In this document: positions 18,398 to 28,062 of the stretch, one piece after another
Layout: every line of letters begins with the position of its first letter
Numbering within the stretch: position 1 is the first letter of the stretch
From: Acinetobacter sp. S54
Lineage (GTDB): Bacteria > Pseudomonadota > Gammaproteobacteria > Pseudomonadales > Moraxellaceae
Direction: 5' to 3'
DNA length: 64,000 nucleotides
Assembly (NCBI RefSeq): GCF_016624945.1
Contig: NZ_JACVUI010000011.1
Span: forward strand, 1 to 64,000
The notes under the pieces: generated by a model
The model's input: the letters and a program-made list of their open reading frames with translations, nothing else
What the model was told of the DNA's origin: nothing
Databases searched by the model: none
Made by a program: the position numbers and the translations under genes

Positions 18398-18724
18398 ATG
18401 TCTGCTAATATCGTAAATACCACTGATGCTGATTTCCAAGCAGATGTTCTAGATTCACAAACTCCTGTACTGGTTGACTTCTGGGCAGCATGGTGTGCGC
18501 CATGTAAAGCCATTGCTCCTGTACTTGAAGATTTGTCTCAAGAATATGAAGGTAAAGTAAAAATTGTAAAAGTAGATGTGACTTCTTGCGAAGAAACTGC
18601 AGTGAAATACAACATCCGTAATATTCCTGCATTACTTTTGTTCAAAGATGGTCAAGTCGTTGCTCAACAAGTAGGTGCAGCGCCGCGTTCTAAACTGGCT
18701 GCTTTTCTTGATGAAAATACCTAA
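18398..18724 (+). CDS. trxA: thioredoxin
   Basis: The 108-residue cytosolic disulfide reductase has a complete thioredoxin fold. The active site reads WCAPC (residues 32-36) where the common sequence is WCGPC; Ala replaces Gly between the two cysteines. The cis-proline (NIPALLLFKDG) and buried Asp region (VLVDFWA) are kept. GGAG sits 8 bases before the ATG. It is followed by its own terminator and then the rho promoter. Confidence 0.95.
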   Translation: MSANIVNTTDADFQADVLDSQTPVLVDFWAAWCAPCKAIAPVLEDLSQEYEGKVKIVKVDVTSCEETAVKYNIRNIPALLLFKDGQVVAQQVGAAPRSKLAAFLDENT

Positions 18725-18750
18725 GGTTTTGCAATAAAATGCGATATCTC

Positions 18751-18781
18751 ATACGCTATTTAAAATAGCGTATTTTTTTTG
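18751..18781 (+). terminator. intrinsic terminator after trxA
   Basis: ATACGCTATTT (18751-18761) and AAATAGCGTAT (18763-18773) form an 11-bp inverted repeat followed by seven T residues. It separates trxA from the rho promoter immediately downstream. Confidence 0.85.
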
Positions 18782-18789
18782 CTGAAAAA

Positions 18790-18818
18790 TTGACAAGCGC
18801 GTTAATCTAGCTTATATT
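18790..18818 (+). promoter_or_regulatory. sigma70 promoter of rho
   Basis: A consensus -35 TTGACA (18790-18795), a 17-base spacer and -10 TATATT (18113-type position 18113 in text corresponds to 18813-18818) are present. Transcription should begin near 18825, leaving a leader of roughly 230 bases before the rho ATG at 19059. Confidence 0.7.
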
Positions 18819-19058
18819 TCTTGAGCAAGAAGTGCTGAAGGAAAATCACTTCACCTGCCTTCTTACATGCAAGACACAAAACATAAGATCGCCGCTCGGC
18901 ACTAGCAATTGTTTTCATATATTTCGTACCGAAACAATCAACCAGACTTCTGCGTTTGTGACTATGCAAGTGCGTATATTTCGCATTTGAATACTTGCGG
19001 CTGACTTTTGCTTCTCTTATTTGACTCCACTTTATTTTCCTTATCAATCTGACCACTT
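18819..19058 (+). promoter_or_regulatory. long untranslated leader of rho
   Basis: About 230-240 bases lie between the likely start of transcription and the rho ATG with no gene I can support. The ATG has no good Shine-Dalgarno (preceded by CAATCTGACCACTT). Rho is autogenously regulated in E. coli through termination in its leader. The C-containing, weakly structured stretches here (for example around 18840-18880) would fit Rho loading, but this is inference. Confidence 0.4.
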
Positions 19059-20327
19059 ATGAACTTAACCGAACTCAAGAAAAAACCGATTGGCGAACTC
19101 ATTAAGATTGCTGAGTTTATGGGCCTTGAAGGAATGGCTCGTAACCGTAAGCAAGACATTATTTTTGCCATCTTAAAGCGCCATGCAATGAATGGTGAAG
19201 AAATCTTTGGTGATGGTGTTCTCGAAATCCTCTCTGATGGTTTTGGTTTTTTACGTTCAGCTGCAGGCTCTTATCTTGCAGGTCCAGACGACATCTATGT
19301 CAGTCCTTCGCAAATTCGTCGTTTTAATTTGCGTACAGGCGATACGATTACAGGAACCATTCGCCCACCAAAAGAAGGTGAACGTTATTTTGCACTGTTA
19401 AAAGTCAACCAGATTAACTACGATACTCCCGAAAATTCGCGCAATAAAATTCTTTTTGAAAATTTAACTCCCCTTTTTCCAACCGAGCAACTGATTATGG
19501 AGCTTGGTAATGGTACGACTGAAGATCTAACCGCACGCGTGGTAGATCTTATCGCACCAATTGGTAAAGGTCAGCGTTCAATTATTGTTGCGCCACCTAA
19601 AGCGGGTAAAACCATGTTGTTACAAAACATCGCGCAGTCGATTGTTCGTAATAACCCTGAGGTTTTCCTCATTGTTCTTCTCATCGATGAACGTCCAGAA
19701 GAAGTGACTGAAATGGAGCGTACTGTTCGTGGTGAAGTTGTCGCTTCAACCTTTGACGAATCTCCCGCACGTCATGTTCAAGTCGCTGAAATGGTAATTG
19801 AAAAAGCCAAACGCTTGGTTGAACATAAAAAAGATGTGGTGATTCTGCTCGATTCGATTACCCGTCTGGCACGTGCTTATAACACAGTGATTCCATCATC
19901 AGGAAAAGTATTAACAGGTGGTGTGGATGCGCATGCTTTAGAACGTCCAAAACGTTTCTTCGGGGCAGCACGTAACATTGAAGAAGGTGGTTCACTTACC
20001 ATCATTTCAACTGCACTTATCGAAACAGGCAGCAAAATGGATGAAGTGATTTACGAAGAATTCAAAGGTACAGGTAACCAAGAAATCACATTGGATCGCC
20101 GTATTGCTGAAAAACGCGTATTCCCAGCCATGAACATCAAAAAATCAGGTACTCGTCGTGAAGAGCGCTTGATGGATGAAGATAACCTACGCAAAGTCTG
20201 GATTCTGCGTAAATTACTTCATCCTATGGATGAACTTGCTGCAATGGAATTTCTACTCGATCGAATGAAAGAAACCAAAACCAATGATGACTTTTTCGAT
20301 CAAATGAAACGTAAAGCTGCAAACTAA
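19059..20327 (+). CDS. rho: transcription termination factor Rho
   Basis: The 422-residue hexameric RNA helicase terminates transcription at Rho-dependent sites. The N-terminal helix bundle is followed by the cold-shock-like RNA-binding domain with the RNP1-like DGFGFLRS, then Walker A ([15 protein letters not shown]), Walker B ([16 protein letters not shown]), the Q-loop [20 protein letters not shown] and the secondary RNA-binding R-loop. There is no long insertion as found in actinobacterial Rho. It is followed by a clear terminator. Confidence 0.97.
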   Translation: MNLTELKKKPIGELIKIAEFMGLEGMARNRKQDIIFAILKRHAMNGEEIFGDGVLEILSDGFGFLRSAAGSYLAGPDDIYVSPSQIRRFNLRTGDTITGTIRPPKEGERYFALLKVNQINYDTPENSRNKILFENLTPLFPTEQLIMELGNGTTEDLTARVVDLIAPIGKGQRSIIVAPPKAGKTMLLQNIAQSIVRNNPEVFLIVLLIDERPEEVTEMERTVRGEVVASTFDESPARHVQVAEMVIEKAKRLVEHKKDVVILLDSITRLARAYNTVIPSSGKVLTGGVDAHALERPKRFFGAARNIEEGGSLTIISTALIETGSKMDEVIYEEFKGTGNQEITLDRRIAEKRVFPAMNIKKSGTRREERLMDEDNLRKVWILRKLLHPMDELAAMEFLLDRMKETKTNDDFFDQMKRKAAN

Positions 20328-20345
20328 GCCCGTTGAGATATTTGC

Positions 20346-20380
20346 AAAAGGCTGCCCTAGAGGGCAGTCTTTTGTTTTGG
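20346..20380 (+). terminator. intrinsic terminator after rho
   Basis: CTGCCCT (20352-20358) pairs with AGGGCAG (20361-20367), flanked by AAAAG and TCTTTTGTTTT. It lies about 20 bases after the rho stop codon. Confidence 0.85.
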
Positions 20381-20490
20381 TTGACTTTTTTTACATAAAT
20401 ATACAATTGTGATTTTTTAATGTTAAAGATATTGCATTTAAATAACAAACTCACCAACTAAAGAGTAAAAAATGTTTAGGTTTTAGATGG

Positions 20491-20550
20491 TTAACAATTA
20501 TTTATCCAATATAAACTGACTTTTTAATTGTTATTTTCTGTTAACAATTA
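20491..20550 (+). promoter_or_regulatory. three copies of TAACAATTA upstream of the Ala-rich lipoprotein gene
   Basis: TTAACAATTA occurs at 20491-20500 and again at 20541-20550. The inverse TAATTGTTA is at 20525-20533, so the last two form a 9-bp inverted repeat with an 8-base spacer. The gene-free stretch 20381-20741 otherwise holds only AT-rich sequence and a small CCTA-GCTTCG-TTAGG-type hairpin near 20660. The repeats are candidates for operator sites; the binding protein is unknown. Confidence 0.3.
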
Positions 20551-20741
20551 GACTATTTTATCGCTTTTTTCACTGAATTTTATCGTCCAGCAGTAGTATT
20601 TCATCATAGGCAGTGATAGCATATTTGCAGACCAGTTAGACTGCTCCATGCGTTGTTACCTAGCTTCGTTAGGAATAATTAAAGCACAAACAGGCTAACA
20701 CCGGTTTTTTTTAATCTCACAATATTTATGAGAGTGATGCC

Positions 20742-21038
20742 ATGTTATTCAAGAAAATCGCTATTGCTGCTGCTATCGCTACTACTTTAGCTTTCGTTGG
20801 TTGTGCAAAGAAAACTGAAGAAGCTGCTGCTGACGCTAACGCTGCTGCATCTGAAGCTACTGCTGCTGCATCTGATGCTGCTGCTGCTGCAACTGACGCT
20901 GCTGCTGTTTCTGCTCCAGAAGCTGCTGCTGCTGCATCTGACGCTGCTGCTGCTGCAGACACAGCTGCTGCTGCTGCAACTAACGCTGCTGGCGCTGCAA
21001 CTGACGCTGCTGCTTCTGCATCAGAAGCTGCTCACTAA
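20742..21038 (+). CDS. extremely alanine-rich small lipoprotein
   Basis: The 98-residue protein has an N-terminal signal ending in AFVGC, so Cys21 is probably lipidated, although Phe occupies the usual Leu position of the lipobox. The mature part is almost only Ala with regularly spaced Asp, Thr, Ser and Glu (AAASDAAAAATDAAA pattern), expected to form one long helix or Lpp-like coiled coil. No known domain is recognised; similar Ala-rich lipoproteins are annotated as hypothetical in Acinetobacter. GCT/GCA triplet repeats dominate the DNA and hold other frames open as artefacts. GAGAG precedes the ATG and a strong terminator follows, suggesting high expression. Confidence 0.8.
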   Translation: MLFKKIAIAAAIATTLAFVGCAKKTEEAAADANAAASEATAAASDAAAAATDAAAVSAPEAAAAASDAAAAADTAAAAATNAAGAATDAAASASEAAH

Positions 21039-21063
21039 TCTAATATTTAGATTTAGTGTCAAG

Positions 21064-21092
21064 AAAGAGAGCTTTTTAGCTCTCTTTTTTAT
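21064..21092 (+). terminator. intrinsic terminator after the Ala-rich lipoprotein
   Basis: AGAGAGCT (21066-21073) and AGCTCTCT (21078-21085) form a perfect stem with a TTTT loop and a following T-run. Confidence 0.88.
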
Positions 21093-21461
21093 TTAAACTT
21101 TATAAATAAAATAAATTAATTTAATTTATTGTTTAAAATTCAACTTACTTCCTACCCTGATCATACACGTCATAATTGAATAAGATGCCCTCTATTAAAG
21201 GGTTGATCATCATTTAATCTAGCGTTTATACTAAGAAAATTTATGAACCAGACCTAACATCTGTCCAAGTAAACAGTCATCAATTAATAAAGATGCCATC
21301 CAGAGTTATTCTAATCGCTATTCTCAAACAATGAAGGACTTCGTCACTATTTACCCACAACAAGAAGCTAGTACCTGTCCAATGTTATAGGGTATTAAGT
21401 TTTAACTATTATGAAAAAATAAAATCTAAGAATTTTATCTTAGCTGCAAGGTAAAGCATTA
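21093..21461. other. gene-free stretch, possible remnant
   Basis: No convincing gene is present in about 370 bases. A plus-strand frame from about 21175 to 21415 is readable with only a few stops. CTGTCCAA occurs at 21261-21268 and 21374-21381 in the same orientation. This could be a decayed gene or mobile-element scar, but I recognise no family. Confidence 0.25.
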
Positions 21462-21489
21462 AAAATGGCAGGATTAGACCTGCCATTTT
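21462..21489 (-). terminator. second terminator after ihfA
   Basis: AAAATGGCAGG (21462-21472) pairs with CCTGCCATTTT (21479-21489); on the minus strand the stem ends in a T-run. It lies behind a first hairpin at the ihfA stop codon, giving two terminators in tandem. Confidence 0.75.
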
Positions 21490-21504
21490 CAAACATTTAT
21501 GAAG

Positions 21505-21537
21505 AATAAAAAAAAGAGCAGGTTAATCCTGCTCATT
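21505..21537 (-). terminator. terminator overlapping the ihfA stop codon
   Basis: On the minus strand GAGCAGG-ATTAA-CCTGCTC is followed by TTTTTTTTATTC. The loop contains the TAA stop codon of ihfA, so the terminator is embedded in the end of the coding sequence. Confidence 0.75.
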
Positions 21538-21816
21538 TCCTACGCGCTGTCTAAATTTTTGACCCGCTCTAAAGGTTACGACTCGACGTGCAGAAATTGG
21601 AATTTCTTCTCCTGTTTTAGGATTACGCCCAGGGCGCTCACGTTTATCACGTAATTCAAAGTTGCCAAAACCAGAAAGTTTTACATGCTCACCTGCGATG
21701 AGCGCTTGGCTAATCTCTTCGAAAAACAACTCAACCATTTGTTTTGCTTCACGACGATTTAAGCTCGTGAGCTCACTTAAATGATCCGCCATGTCTGCTT
21801 TAGTTAATGCTGTCAT
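21523..21816 (-). CDS. ihfA: integration host factor subunit alpha
   Basis: The 97-residue nucleoid protein bends DNA as a heterodimer with IhfB. It begins [15 protein letters not shown] and contains the DNA-intercalating RNPKTG motif ([12 protein letters not shown]) and the conserved SGFGNFELR. The ATG overlaps the pheT stop by four bases, the ancestral pheT-ihfA arrangement. Confidence 0.96.
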   Translation of the reverse strand: MTALTKADMADHLSELTSLNRREAKQMVELFFEEISQALIAGEHVKLSGFGNFELRDKRERPGRNPKTGEEIPISARRVVTFRAGQKFRQRVGNEQD

Positions 21817-24194
21817 GAGGCCCTCAATGTCGCTTGATAAGTGTTTTCCAACACTTCAATAATTTGATCCATACCAGATTTAATTTCAGCATCTTCAAGC
21901 GTACGTGAAGGATGTTGCCACAATAGTGCAAATGCTAAAGAGCGTTTACCCTGTTCAACACCTTGACCCGTATACACATCAAACAACCAACTAGAATCCA
22001 GAAGGTTTCCACCTGTTTGTTTAATTAACTGCTGAATATCACTCACATTTATATTATCACTGATTAATAGCGCAATATCACGTCGAACCGATGGAAAACG
22101 TGATAATTCTGTAAAATTAGATACATAAGATTGCAAAACTGCACTTTGATCTAGTTCTGCAACCCAAGTTACACCTAAATCAAGATCATTTTCAAGTGAA
22201 GGATGTAAACGACCTAAATATCCGATCGATTTACCTTTCACAAGAATCTCAGCAGATTGTCCTGGATGTAACCAAGCACGTTCCGAACGCGCATATTCAA
22301 CTTGAATTCGACCCGCTGCTAGAATCTGTTCAACTTCACCTTTGAGATCGAAGAAATCCATTGACTGCGCTTTAGCATGCCATTGTTCAGGAATACGTGA
22401 ACCTACGGCAATTAATGCTAAGGTCGGAATTTGTTTTAAGTCATTAATTGACTGTGCATTTTGATAATCAAAACGTAAACCTAGCTCAAACAAACGTACA
22501 CGACTTTGTTGACGATTTAAATTGTATTGCACACACGGAATTAAACTGGAAAGTAAAGTGCTACGCATTACAGCCAAATCACTTGAAATCGGGTTTGCTA
22601 ATGCAAGTGGATTTACATCTGGATTCAATTGTTTCTCCAGCTTTAAATCCGCAAAGCTAAAACTAATTGCTTCCTGATAACCAAGTGTAGCAATCGTTTG
22701 ACGCAATTGATCTTGTTCAAATCCATCCTGATACGCACTGAACTTCACATCGATTTGCGGTAGACGAATCTGAATATTGTCATAGCCATGAATACGTGCA
22801 ACTTCTTCAATCAAATCCTGATAAATCACCATATCGTAACGATGTGAAGGCGGTACAACTGACCACTGGCCTTGTGCTTTTACAGTTACCAAACAGCCAA
22901 GACGGGTTAAGGCATCTGTAATGAACTCAGCCGAAACCTGATAACCAAGTAATGCATCTATCTGTGCCTGATCCAATTCAATGGCTTTACGCTGTGGCAA
23001 TAACTCAACTTTTTCTGCCACACTAATTGGACCGAACTCACCGCCTGCATACTGCTGAATCAGCTGTGATGCACGATTCATTGCCAACATTGGCAATTCA
23101 AAATCTACTCCACGTTCATAACGTTGCGATGAATCTGTGTGTAATCCAAAACGACGTGCGCGCCCTGCAATTGCTAGAGGTGCAAAGAATGCACTTTCAA
23201 GGAAAATATCTTGAGTTGCATCAGTCACACTAGATTCAAGCCCCCCCATAATGCCAGCAATCGCCAAGGCCTTAGCCTCATCAGCAATTACCATGATTTC
23301 AGGATTCAACTCAACTTCCTGTTCATTCAAAAGCATTAACTTTTCTTGGGATTGGGCTTGACGTACCTGAATATCACCTTGCAATTTCGCCAAATCAAAA
23401 GCATGCATCGGCTGACCGAGTTCCATTAACACATAGTTGGTAATGTCCACCAAAATACTGTGTGTACGGATGCCCGAACGAGCTAATGCCTGTTCCATCC
23501 AAGCTGGGGTCGTAGCTTTTACATTGACATTTTTGACAATTCGACCTAGATAACGAGGTGCACCTTCAGTTGCTAGTTGAACTTGCTTTTGATCTTCAAT
23601 ACTTGCAGCAACGCCTTCTATCGCAGGCTGAATCACAGGCAATTGATTGATTACACCAATTTCACGGGCAATTCCACGAATACTAAAACAGTCACCACGG
23701 TTTGGCGTAATGCTAATATCAATAACATTATCGTCAAGTTTAAGATATTCGCGAACATTCATACCCACGGGCGCATTGTCAGGTAATTCTAATAAACCAT
23801 CGATTTTATCTTCCAGATCAATCTCTGAAGCGCCGCATAGCATCCCTTGTGATTCCACACCACGTAGCTTGCCTTTTTTGATTTTAAAATCGCCTGGTAA
23901 TACTGCACCGATGGTAGCCACAGGTGCTTTCATGCCCACACGAACGTTGGGCGCACCACAAACAATTTGTAATGGTTCGCCTGAACCAATGTTTACTGTA
24001 GTTACACGCAAACGATCCGCATCAGGATGCTGCTCAACTGTTAGGACTTCACCGACAACAACGCCTGTAAATGGCTTGGCAACGGATGCAAGTTCATCCA
24101 CCTCCAGACCAAGCATAGTCAATTGGTCAGCTAAAGTTTCACTATTAATTGCGGGATTAACCCAAGTGCGTAACCAGTTTTCGCTAATTTTCAT
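21813..24194 (-). CDS. pheT: phenylalanine-tRNA ligase beta subunit
   Basis: The 793-residue beta subunit carries tRNA recognition and editing. Its N-terminal EMAP-like tRNA-binding domain (residues about 39-150, with [20 protein letters not shown]) is followed by B3/B4 editing, B5 and a C-terminal ferredoxin-like anticodon-binding domain ([15 protein letters not shown]). It lies 34 bases behind pheS and is coupled to ihfA by overlap. Confidence 0.96.
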   Translation of the reverse strand: MKISENWLRTWVNPAINSETLADQLTMLGLEVDELASVAKPFTGVVVGEVLTVEQHPDADRLRVTTVNIGSGEPLQIVCGAPNVRVGMKAPVATIGAVLPGDFKIKKGKLRGVESQGMLCGASEIDLEDKIDGLLELPDNAPVGMNVREYLKLDDNVIDISITPNRGDCFSIRGIAREIGVINQLPVIQPAIEGVAASIEDQKQVQLATEGAPRYLGRIVKNVNVKATTPAWMEQALARSGIRTHSILVDITNYVLMELGQPMHAFDLAKLQGDIQVRQAQSQEKLMLLNEQEVELNPEIMVIADEAKALAIAGIMGGLESSVTDATQDIFLESAFFAPLAIAGRARRFGLHTDSSQRYERGVDFELPMLAMNRASQLIQQYAGGEFGPISVAEKVELLPQRKAIELDQAQIDALLGYQVSAEFITDALTRLGCLVTVKAQGQWSVVPPSHRYDMVIYQDLIEEVARIHGYDNIQIRLPQIDVKFSAYQDGFEQDQLRQTIATLGYQEAISFSFADLKLEKQLNPDVNPLALANPISSDLAVMRSTLLSSLIPCVQYNLNRQQSRVRLFELGLRFDYQNAQSINDLKQIPTLALIAVGSRIPEQWHAKAQSMDFFDLKGEVEQILAAGRIQVEYARSERAWLHPGQSAEILVKGKSIGYLGRLHPSLENDLDLGVTWVAELDQSAVLQSYVSNFTELSRFPSVRRDIALLISDNINVSDIQQLIKQTGGNLLDSSWLFDVYTGQGVEQGKRSLAFALLWQHPSRTLEDAEIKSGMDQIIEVLENTYQATLRAS

Positions 24195-24228
24195 TTGTAT
24201 AAAACCTTAATTTAATCCTGAAAAATGT

Positions 24229-25257
<1,029 letters not shown>

Positions 25258-25385
25258 CTAACAGTTTTTAGACACAATGATGAAGATCAAACACAGTAAA
25301 ATTGCGATTCAATGCAACCACCCTCTAGTCATTTGAATTATAAAACGTATAAGATTGAAAGCAGCACCAATGAGAAAACTGAACA

Positions 25386-26429
25386 ATGGAACTTGATCAA
25401 ATCTGGAAACAACAACTTAGTCTGGTCACTTATGGCAATGAATATCTAAGCCATGATCTAAGTTTTAACCGTTGGTTACAGCATTCTATTTTTTATCAGC
25501 ATTATTTTCAGTTTCGTGATCTTCATTCACAACATTTGCTTGCGCAGCATTTTCAAATCTGGCTTGAAGGATTAAAAAAGCAAGGTGTCTATCGCATTAG
25601 CCTTCATCTCTCTACATTGCTCAGCGATGAACAAAACCCCAATGCCAACGTTGAGTTGCTCCCTTTTACACATTTTATTGTCAGTCATGAAAAAAATAAA
25701 AAAACTGCATGGATTTTAGGTAAAGAACTTGCCGAATGGTACCTAAATGAGAATGACTTTGAAATTCCAGCATCACAACAAGCAACCTTACACGAAGAAA
25801 CATTTTGGCGATTTGATTTATCGGATAAGTTATCCAAAAAAATTGAAACCGATTTAAAAGAATCGGACTGGGATGAAATCCAGACATTTATTGAAAATGA
25901 ATTATTTCGTAGCAAGTACACTCATGATTTTATCGAACCACAAAATCGTGATTTACCTTATTATGGAATCGACGCCAAACTGGTTCATAAACCAGATGGT
26001 TCACCTTTACAGGATATGCAATATCTGGCACTCATTCCGACTGATTATTCTGCAGATGTCGCGCATGAACTTTTGCATCGTACTCAAGCTCTGTCAGATT
26101 TTATTGATCAATTGCGGCAGCATCCTTATCGTGAATCTGGTGAGATGCTGACACCTGAAGATCAAATTAATCTGCGCAATTTTTCTCAAAAAATGGATGA
26201 TTTAAATGCCAAGTTGATTGTAAAAATTGCCAATCATTATAAATCAGCACAACGGGCTCCTGTGGAAATTGCATCACCTCTCGATCCTCACGTCCAAACC
26301 ACATTGCAAAGCAAAAAGTCATCTGCACCGCATCATCATCAAACGCATAAAGTTGGTTCGTCAGGTGTAATTAAACTGATCATCCTCACGATTATTATCT
26401 GTGCCTGTGCTTATTATTTTGGACTATAA
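25386..26429 (+). CDS. conserved hypothetical protein with C-terminal membrane anchor
   Basis: The 347-residue protein is of no family I recognise. Most of it is hydrophilic and rich in aromatic residues, with no signal peptide. About residues 295-322 form a low-complexity linker with a His run (SAPHHHQTHKVG), and the last 20 residues (VIKLIILTIIICACAYYFGL) form a single membrane segment, so it looks tail-anchored with the bulk in the cytoplasm. It sits on the plus strand inside the otherwise minus-strand rplT-pheS region and diverges from pheS. It shares a bidirectional terminator with the small gene downstream. Confidence 0.7.
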   Translation: MELDQIWKQQLSLVTYGNEYLSHDLSFNRWLQHSIFYQHYFQFRDLHSQHLLAQHFQIWLEGLKKQGVYRISLHLSTLLSDEQNPNANVELLPFTHFIVSHEKNKKTAWILGKELAEWYLNENDFEIPASQQATLHEETFWRFDLSDKLSKKIETDLKESDWDEIQTFIENELFRSKYTHDFIEPQNRDLPYYGIDAKLVHKPDGSPLQDMQYLALIPTDYSADVAHELLHRTQALSDFIDQLRQHPYRESGEMLTPEDQINLRNFSQKMDDLNAKLIVKIANHYKSAQRAPVEIASPLDPHVQTTLQSKKSSAPHHHQTHKVGSSGVIKLIILTIIICACAYYFGL

Positions 26430-26444
26430 AAATTTTAGAGCATT

Positions 26445-26479
26445 AAAAAACCTAGAACAAATTTGTGCTAGGTTTTTTC
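26445..26479. terminator. bidirectional intrinsic terminator
   Basis: AAAAAACCTAG and CTAGGTTTTTT flank a loop that itself contains ACAAATTTGT. A- and T-runs on the two sides fit termination of both convergent genes. Confidence 0.85.
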
Positions 26480-26486
26480 AAATGTT

Positions 26487-26684
26487 TTAAAAACTTGGTC
26501 TAATTTTTATAACTACTTTATGTCCACCATCATGTTGATTGACAATGTGATGAACATTCTCGATTTCACCTTCAACTTCTGCATCTGGCCCATAAAAAAT
26601 TCGAATCGTTTCACCCTTTCTAGGCAAAATACTCAACTCCGTTTCAATTGTACCTTGTTCTAAACCTTCTACGCTGACTAACAT
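26487..26684 (-). CDS. small conserved hypothetical protein
   Basis: The 65-residue protein starts MLVSVEGLEQGTIETEL and ends VVIKIRPSF. It has no membrane segment or signal peptide; its alternating hydrophobic pattern suggests a small beta-barrel-like fold. A very strong ribosome-binding site (GGAGGAG) lies 10 bases before the ATG, supporting a real gene. Its function is unknown. Upstream lies a decayed gene rather than a promoter-proximal partner. Confidence 0.65.
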   Translation of the reverse strand: MLVSVEGLEQGTIETELSILPRKGETIRIFYGPDAEVEGEIENVHHIVNQHDGGHKVVIKIRPSF

Positions 26685-26772
26685 CTTTTTTATTCTCCTC
26701 CAGTTTTCTTTACTGTAAAAAGATTCGAAGGTAAATGTCTAATCAAAGATGTTGATGTTGTGTAATTTATAA

Positions 26773-27144
26773 TTAAATCAAAATATTATAAATTGATTTA
26801 TCATCATTTAACTCTGCATGATCTATATTGATAAAATCAGGCTCAGGTATCCACTCAAATTGAACAGCAAATATCTCGGTTTATATTAATAACATTGCTT
26901 TCACGACGAGATGCATGCCCTCTATTACCCGACTATCTGCATACGAAATAATAGGCTAATCAAGATCAACATCTGAAAGATGTGGAACGTGTTCAACAAT
27001 TTTTCCCGTTGTCGGATATTCATCAAGAAATTAATAGGCTTCTTTCAATTCCCTGAATCTGATTTAGACACATTTCTTTCACAATCGGTTCTTTTTGAGT
27101 TGAGCGAAATGATGACTATCCCAGCTATAAATATTACCCCAACT
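26773..27144 (-). pseudogene. decayed gene with several in-frame stops
   Basis: One minus-strand frame reads protein-like over about 123 codons but is broken by TGA, TAA and TAG codons. Readable pieces include NIYSWDSHHFAQLKK, FRELKEAY, FLDEYPTTGKIVEHVPHLSD, PIISYADSRVIEGMHLVVK and FEWIPEPDFINIDHAEL. The FRELKEAY-stop-FLDE-TGKIV part resembles the C-terminus of zinc-type alcohol dehydrogenases/quinone reductases. That identification is tentative and the downstream part does not fit it. A plus-strand frame over the same stretch (26980-27258) runs into the rplT terminator and end, so I do not accept it. Confidence 0.4.
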
Positions 27145-27211
27145 TCACAAAGTAGCATTGCTTACATATTTCAAAATTCTCGAAATCGTGATCAGATTAA
27201 AATAAAAATGA

Positions 27212-27247
27212 ATAAAATAAAAAAGACCGCTAAAAAGCGGCCTTCTT
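27212..27247 (-). terminator. intrinsic terminator after rplT
   Basis: On the minus strand GGCCGC-TTTTT-AGCGGTC is followed by TTTTTTATTTTATT. It lies 14 bases after the rplT stop codon and ends the ribosomal-protein unit, separating it from pheST. Confidence 0.85.
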
Positions 27248-27260
27248 TGAATCTCTAAGC

Positions 27261-27620
27261 TTATGCAGCTAGTGCGCCTTTAGCTTTTTCAGCTAAAGCA
27301 GCAAATGCAACTGCATCATGCATAGCGATGTCAGCTAATACGCGACGGTCGATGATCACTTGAGCTTTTTTCAAGCCATCGATCATACGGCTGTAAGACA
27401 AACCGTTTTGACGAGCACCGGCATTGATACGCGCAATCCATAAAGCACGGAATTGACGTTTCTTCTGACGACGGTCACGGTAAGCGTATTGACCAGCTTT
27501 GATTACCGCTTGGAACGCTACGCGGTAAACGCGTGAACGAGCACCATAGTAACCTTTAGCGCGAGCAAGAATTTTTTTGTGACGACGATGAGCCACTACA
27601 CCACGTTTTACACGAGCCAT
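27261..27620 (-). CDS. rplT: 50S ribosomal protein L20
   Basis: The 119-residue ribosomal protein binds 23S rRNA early in assembly and, in E. coli, represses its own operon. It has the family start [16 protein letters not shown] and the long basic N-terminal helix followed by a globular part ([20 protein letters not shown]). It sits 11 bases behind rpmI. Confidence 0.97.
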
Positions 27621-27631
27621 TTATAATCTCC

Positions 27632-27826
27632 TTAGATGTATGGGCACATACGACGAACTGAATTCATGTCAGAAACATGAACCATTACACAGCCGCGTAA
27701 TTGACGGATACGTTTAGCAGATTTTTTGGTCAAGATGTGGCGCTTGAACGCTTGTTTACGCTTAAAACCGTTTGCAGTCGCTTTGAAGCGTTTAGCTGCA
27801 CCACGGCGAGTTTTTAACTTAGCCAT
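27632..27826 (-). CDS. rpmI: 50S ribosomal protein L35
   Basis: This 64-residue basic protein begins [20 protein letters not shown]. The in-frame ATG at 27910 would add 28 residues that are not part of L35; GAGG before 27826 supports the shorter form. Unlike E. coli, it is not directly behind infC, which lies about 3.7 kb away, so it must have its own promoter in the divergent region 27827-28062. Confidence 0.96.
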   Translation of the reverse strand: MAKLKTRRGAAKRFKATANGFKRKQAFKRHILTKKSAKRIRQLRGCVMVHVSDMNSVRRMCPYI

Positions 27827-27837
27827 AGTAACCTCTT

Positions 27838-27890
27838 TTAGGCACCTGTTCGGCTCGTTTGCACCATTGCAAATCGACCTGCAGGTAAGG
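27838..27890 (-). promoter_or_regulatory. structured leader of rpmI-rplT
   Basis: The leader contains the inverted repeat TTTGCA-CCAT-TGCAAA (27858-27873), flanked by CACCTGTTCGG and a CCTGCAGG palindrome. L20-type autoregulation acts through a folded leader in E. coli; this could be its counterpart, which is inference. Confidence 0.3.
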
Positions 27891-28062
27891 AAGGCAGTAT
27901 GATATAGCATCTTTGCTCAAAACAAAAGCAGATAAAGGCGAATTATAAGGCTTATGTACAAATAAGTTTTGCTATTTTCCTACGATAAAAAAATAACGCT
28001 AATCATCTTTTTTTAAGAATTCATGCTTATAATTGAAGCAATATTCTCAATATACGATAGTT

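Noticed and set aside
20797..21096. Leu-rich 99-codon frame and antisense Ala/Ser-rich 78-codon frame over the Ala-rich lipoprotein gene
   Set aside because: Both are by-products of the GCT/GCA triplet repeat; only the frame with a ribosome-binding site and lipoprotein signal is real.
26980..27258. 92-codon plus-strand frame
   Set aside because: It runs through the rplT terminator to the end of rplT, has no ribosome-binding site, and the minus strand explains the stretch better as a decayed gene.
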